Assembly: GCA_947568605.1 (NCBI GenBank)
Contig: CANOPV010000032.1
Span: forward strand, 1-8,449
Direction: 5' to 3'
From: an uncultured Clostridium sp.
Lineage (GTDB): Bacteria > Bacillota > Clostridia > TANB77 > CAG-508
DNA: 8,449 bases
Shown: positions 6,323 through 8,449 of the stretch, piece by piece
Layout: each line of letters begins with the position of its first letter
How positions within the stretch are numbered: position 1 is the first letter of the stretch
Program-made: the position numbers and the translations under genes
The notes under the pieces: model-generated
What the model was told of the DNA's origin: nothing
Databases searched by the model: none
What the model saw: only the letters and a program-made list of their open reading frames with translations

Positions 6323-6345
6323 TATATAAAGAATTACTTTATATA
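6323..6345 (+). other. A+T hairpin just before the next gene's RBS
   Basis: A perfect 9-bp stem, TATATAAAG with CTTTATATA, around an AATTA loop, ending 8 bases before GGAG at 6354-6357. It could influence translation or transcript stability of the SH3/cadherin-like gene. Between it and the previous hairpin lies TGTAGGGGCGA (6300-6310), oddly G-rich for this DNA. I see no convincing separate promoter in this gap. Confidence 0.4.
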
Positions 6346-6368
6346 TCTTGAAAGGAGAATAAAAAGAT

Positions 6369-7973
6369 ATGAAAAAAAGTTTAAAATTAATTACTATAAT
6401 AGCAATACTTTGTTCAATTTTATTATTGCTTAATAATTTTGTTTATGCAGAATCAAAATCGTATGCAAATATCTCAGCAAGTTCAAAAGAAATAAATGTT
6501 GGAGATACAGTAACAGTTAATGTAGAAGTTTTTGCAGGAAGTTGGAGCATAAATATAAATGGAGGAGGACTAGAAGCAGTTGGAGATACAACAGGTCTTG
6601 CAGGTCAAACATCAGTGCAAGGAAATTCAAGAACATCAAAAACATATACATTTAAAGCAAATTCAGCAGGAACATATACAATAAGTATAAACGGAGATAT
6701 AACTGATTATGATACAGATGAAAATATGGATATAAATAAATCAGTTACTATAATAGCAAAAGCACCTCAGCAATCTGATCCAACACCAAATGAACCAGAT
6801 CCAAAACCTGAAAAACCACAACATCCAACAGTAACTTTTACAGACACAAATAAAACAATGTATGTAAATGCTACCTCTTTAAATTTAAGAAAAGAATACA
6901 ATACAAGTTCAACCATATTAAAATCATTAAAAAAAGATGAATCTGTTACAGTATTAGCAATAGGAAGTAATGGATGGTATAAAGTAAAAGCATCAAATGG
7001 AACAGAAGGATATGTTGATTCAACGTACTTAACAGATAAAAAACCAGAGGAAACTGATAAATCATCAATAACCACATTATCAGAAATAAAAGTTAATCCA
7101 GGAAACTTAAATGAAACATTTTCAAAAGACAGACAAACATATTCTATGACAGTAAATGCGGATGTTGATAGTATAGAAGTTACTGCTACACCAACAGATG
7201 ATAAAGCAAGAGTAACAGTAACAGGAAATAAAGGTTTAAAGACTGGAACTGATAACACAATAACAATAAGAGTTCTTGCAGAAGATGAAACATCATCAAG
7301 AATATATAAAATACAAGTTACAAAACTAGCAACAGAAGACGAAGACCCTAACTTAATAGATGAAGAAGGGGCAGGAGAAAAAAAATTAGGGCTAACTTCA
7401 TTAAGTATTGAAAAATTAAGACTAACACCAACATTTAAGCAAGATGTATATGAATACACAGCAACATTAACAGATAGAACAATTGAAAAATTAAATGTAA
7501 ATGCAATAGCATCTTTTGAAGATGCAAAAGTAGAAATAACTGGTGCAGATGAAATTAAAAATGGAGAAAATGTAATAACAATAACTGTAACATCAGCGGA
7601 CGGAGAAAATACAGTTACATATCAAATAATTGTAAAAAAAGAAGAAATAGTAGCAGTAGCAAAAACTGATAAAAATGAAGAAAAAGATAATACAAAACTA
7701 TTTTTAATAATAGGAATTGTAGTAGCAATAGTAGCATTAGTAGTTATTACAATAGTAATGAGTAAAAAATCAAAAGGAAAACCTGTAAAGATATACGAAG
7801 ATGGTGATTATAACGAAACAGAAGAATATCATAATTCATCATCAGATGAAGAATATCAAGAAAATTCAGAAAACATAGAAGATGAAGAATATTATGATGA
7901 AGAAGATGATGATGATTGGGGAACACCAAAAAGAGGACTTTTTGGAAAAATAAAAAAAACAGGAAGACATTAA
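6369..7973 (+). CDS. Membrane-anchored surface protein with Ig-like, SH3 and two cadherin-like domains
   Basis: A 534-residue protein not assigned to a named gene. It has a signal peptide (1-27, cleavage after VYA), a beta-rich Ig/cohesin-like domain (about 30-131, with NVGDTVTVNVEV at 43-54), a Pro-rich linker (132-153) and an SH3-like domain (164-222: LNLRKEYNTSSTILKSL, then WYKV and GYVDSTYL). Two cadherin-like beta-sandwich domains (PF12733 type) follow at about 233-319 (LSEIKVNPGNL, YSMTV, YKIQVTK) and 340-423 (LTSLSIEKLRLTP, YEYTATL, YQIIVKK). One transmembrane helix (443-464) precedes a cytoplasmic tail that is Asp/Glu/Tyr-rich (476-516) and ends in a basic segment (521-534). This gives an outside-facing module array tethered to the membrane, likely binding cell wall. 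There is no catalytic motif. GGAG at 6354-6357 lies 11 bases before the ATG; the gene follows the glucosaminidase after 95 bases and may share its transcript. Confidence 0.85.
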   Translation: MKKSLKLITIIAILCSILLLLNNFVYAESKSYANISASSKEINVGDTVTVNVEVFAGSWSININGGGLEAVGDTTGLAGQTSVQGNSRTSKTYTFKANSAGTYTISINGDITDYDTDENMDINKSVTIIAKAPQQSDPTPNEPDPKPEKPQHPTVTFTDTNKTMYVNATSLNLRKEYNTSSTILKSLKKDESVTVLAIGSNGWYKVKASNGTEGYVDSTYLTDKKPEETDKSSITTLSEIKVNPGNLNETFSKDRQTYSMTVNADVDSIEVTATPTDDKARVTVTGNKGLKTGTDNTITIRVLAEDETSSRIYKIQVTKLATEDEDPNLIDEEGAGEKKLGLTSLSIEKLRLTPTFKQDVYEYTATLTDRTIEKLNVNAIASFEDAKVEITGADEIKNGENVITITVTSADGENTVTYQIIVKKEEIVAVAKTDKNEEKDNTKLFLIIGIVVAIVALVVITIVMSKKSKGKPVKIYEDGDYNETEEYHNSSSDEEYQENSENIEDEEYYDEEDDDDWGTPKRGLFGKIKKTGRH

Positions 7974-7991
7974 AAAATTTTAAAAAAACTA

Positions 7992-8020
7992 TTGAAAAAA
8001 TATTTTCTTTATGGTATAAA
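7992..8020 (+). promoter_or_regulatory. Sigma-A-type promoter for the last gene
   Basis: TTGAAA (7992-7997), a 17-base spacer and TATAAA (8015-8020), 50 bases before the ATG at 8071. It suggests the third SH3 gene can be transcribed on its own. No terminator hairpin is visible between 7973 and this site. Confidence 0.55.
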
Positions 8021-8070
8021 TAATACTAGATGATTTATACTAAATATAAAAAGTAAATAAGGAGATTCGT

Positions 8071-8449
8071 ATGAAAGCAATAAAAGAAAGAAAAAAGTTT
8101 TTATTAATATTGATGATTTTATCAATAATTGTAATAAATTGTTTAGTAACAAATGTATATGCTTTAATTGATTTAACTGCAAATGGTACAGGACAGACAA
8201 ATACAGGTAATGCAAGTGGAAATACTGGTAATGTTGGAGGAACAAATAATATTGAAGAAATAAATCAACCAACATTTTCAACAGTAAATCAAACAGTATA
8301 TGCAACAGCAAATACAAATATAAAATCAAGTTATAGCACAACCTCATCAACAATAGGTACATTAACAAAAGACCAAAAAATAACAAGAACTGGGGTATCA
8401 AACAATGGTTGGTCAAGAGTAGTAATGGCAGATGGAATAACAATAGGAT
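8071..8449 (+). CDS. Secreted SH3-domain protein (partial, C-terminus outside the window)
   Basis: The 126 visible residues open with KERKK, a hydrophobic segment (10-26) and VYA at 29-31 as a likely signal peptidase site, very like the preceding gene's leader. A Gly/Asn/Thr-rich linker follows (37-60). From about residue 73 there is an SH3-like domain: VYATANTNIKSSYSTTSSTIGTL, then KDQKITRTGVSNNGWSRVVMADGITIG, where the window ends just before the usual GYVxxxYL close. The tripartite pattern of leader, low-complexity linker and SH3 suggests a cell-wall-targeted exported protein; the functional domain is probably beyond the window (further SH3 copies or a hydrolase are common). GGAG at 8061-8064 is 6 bases before the ATG. 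Wall association is inferred from the domain, not shown. Confidence 0.83.
   Translation, partial: MKAIKERKKFLLILMILSIIVINCLVTNVYALIDLTANGTGQTNTGNASGNTGNVGGTNNIEEINQPTFSTVNQTVYATANTNIKSSYSTTSSTIGTLTKDQKITRTGVSNNGWSRVVMADGITIG

Noticed and set aside
6767..7459. 230-codon open frame on the minus strand inside the SH3/cadherin-like gene
   Set aside because: It lies opposite a clear domain-containing gene, has no RBS, and its Ser/Val/Phe-rich product shows no recognisable family; it arises from codon bias of the real gene.
8009..8443. 144-codon minus-strand frame opposite the last gene
   Set aside because: Leu-rich shadow of a plus-strand gene that has a signal peptide, an SH3 domain, an RBS and a promoter.

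Overview
The window is strongly A+T-rich, uses AGA for most arginines, ends every recognisable complete gene with TAA, and has clear GGAGG-type ribosome binding sites. With the protein content (tsaD, an M50 site-2 protease, type I dockerin repeats, SH3 domains and cadherin-like beta-sandwich domains on secreted proteins), this points to a low-GC Firmicute, most likely an uncultured gut-type member of the Clostridia. The standard genetic code fits: TGG is used for tryptophan, and UGA reassignment is not needed.

Left block (1-3146, plus strand, tight spacing, probably one transcript). It holds the 3' end of a class III Fic AMP-transferase with its C-terminal inhibitory helix. Next is a site-2 protease gene split by a one-base frameshift, with its missing 62-codon end readable in the next frame. 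It is followed by an unusual fusion of a nucleoside 2-deoxyribosyltransferase-like domain to a Maf nucleotide pyrophosphatase-like domain, and then tsaD for tRNA t6A synthesis. The fusion looks like a nucleotide-pool sanitation protein, but several expected active-site residues are changed in both halves.

Middle (3147-4482). A compact G+C-rich inverted-repeat element of about 142 bp (3190-3331) stands out from the surrounding A+T-rich DNA. It is followed by a COG1768-type metallophosphoesterase gene and a strong bidirectional terminator. On the opposite strand, converging on that terminator, is a 29-codon asparagine-rich small gene with a textbook ribosome binding site. A sigma-A-like promoter then drives the right block.

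Right block (4483-8449, plus strand). Three consecutive genes encode exported proteins, each with an SH3-like domain: a GH73-type N-acetylglucosaminidase ending in two dockerin repeats, a membrane-anchored protein (Ig-like domain, SH3, two cadherin-like domains, one transmembrane helix, acidic cytoplasmic tail), and a third secreted SH3 protein cut by the window end. Together they look like a cell-envelope (peptidoglycan remodelling and surface display) cluster. A dockerin next to a membrane-tethered adhesin-like protein raises a testable docking hypothesis.

I see no tRNA, rRNA, CRISPR array, transposase or phage gene. The best candidates for something new are the 2-deoxyribosyltransferase-Maf fusion, the Asn-rich microprotein gene and the dockerin/SH3 surface cluster.
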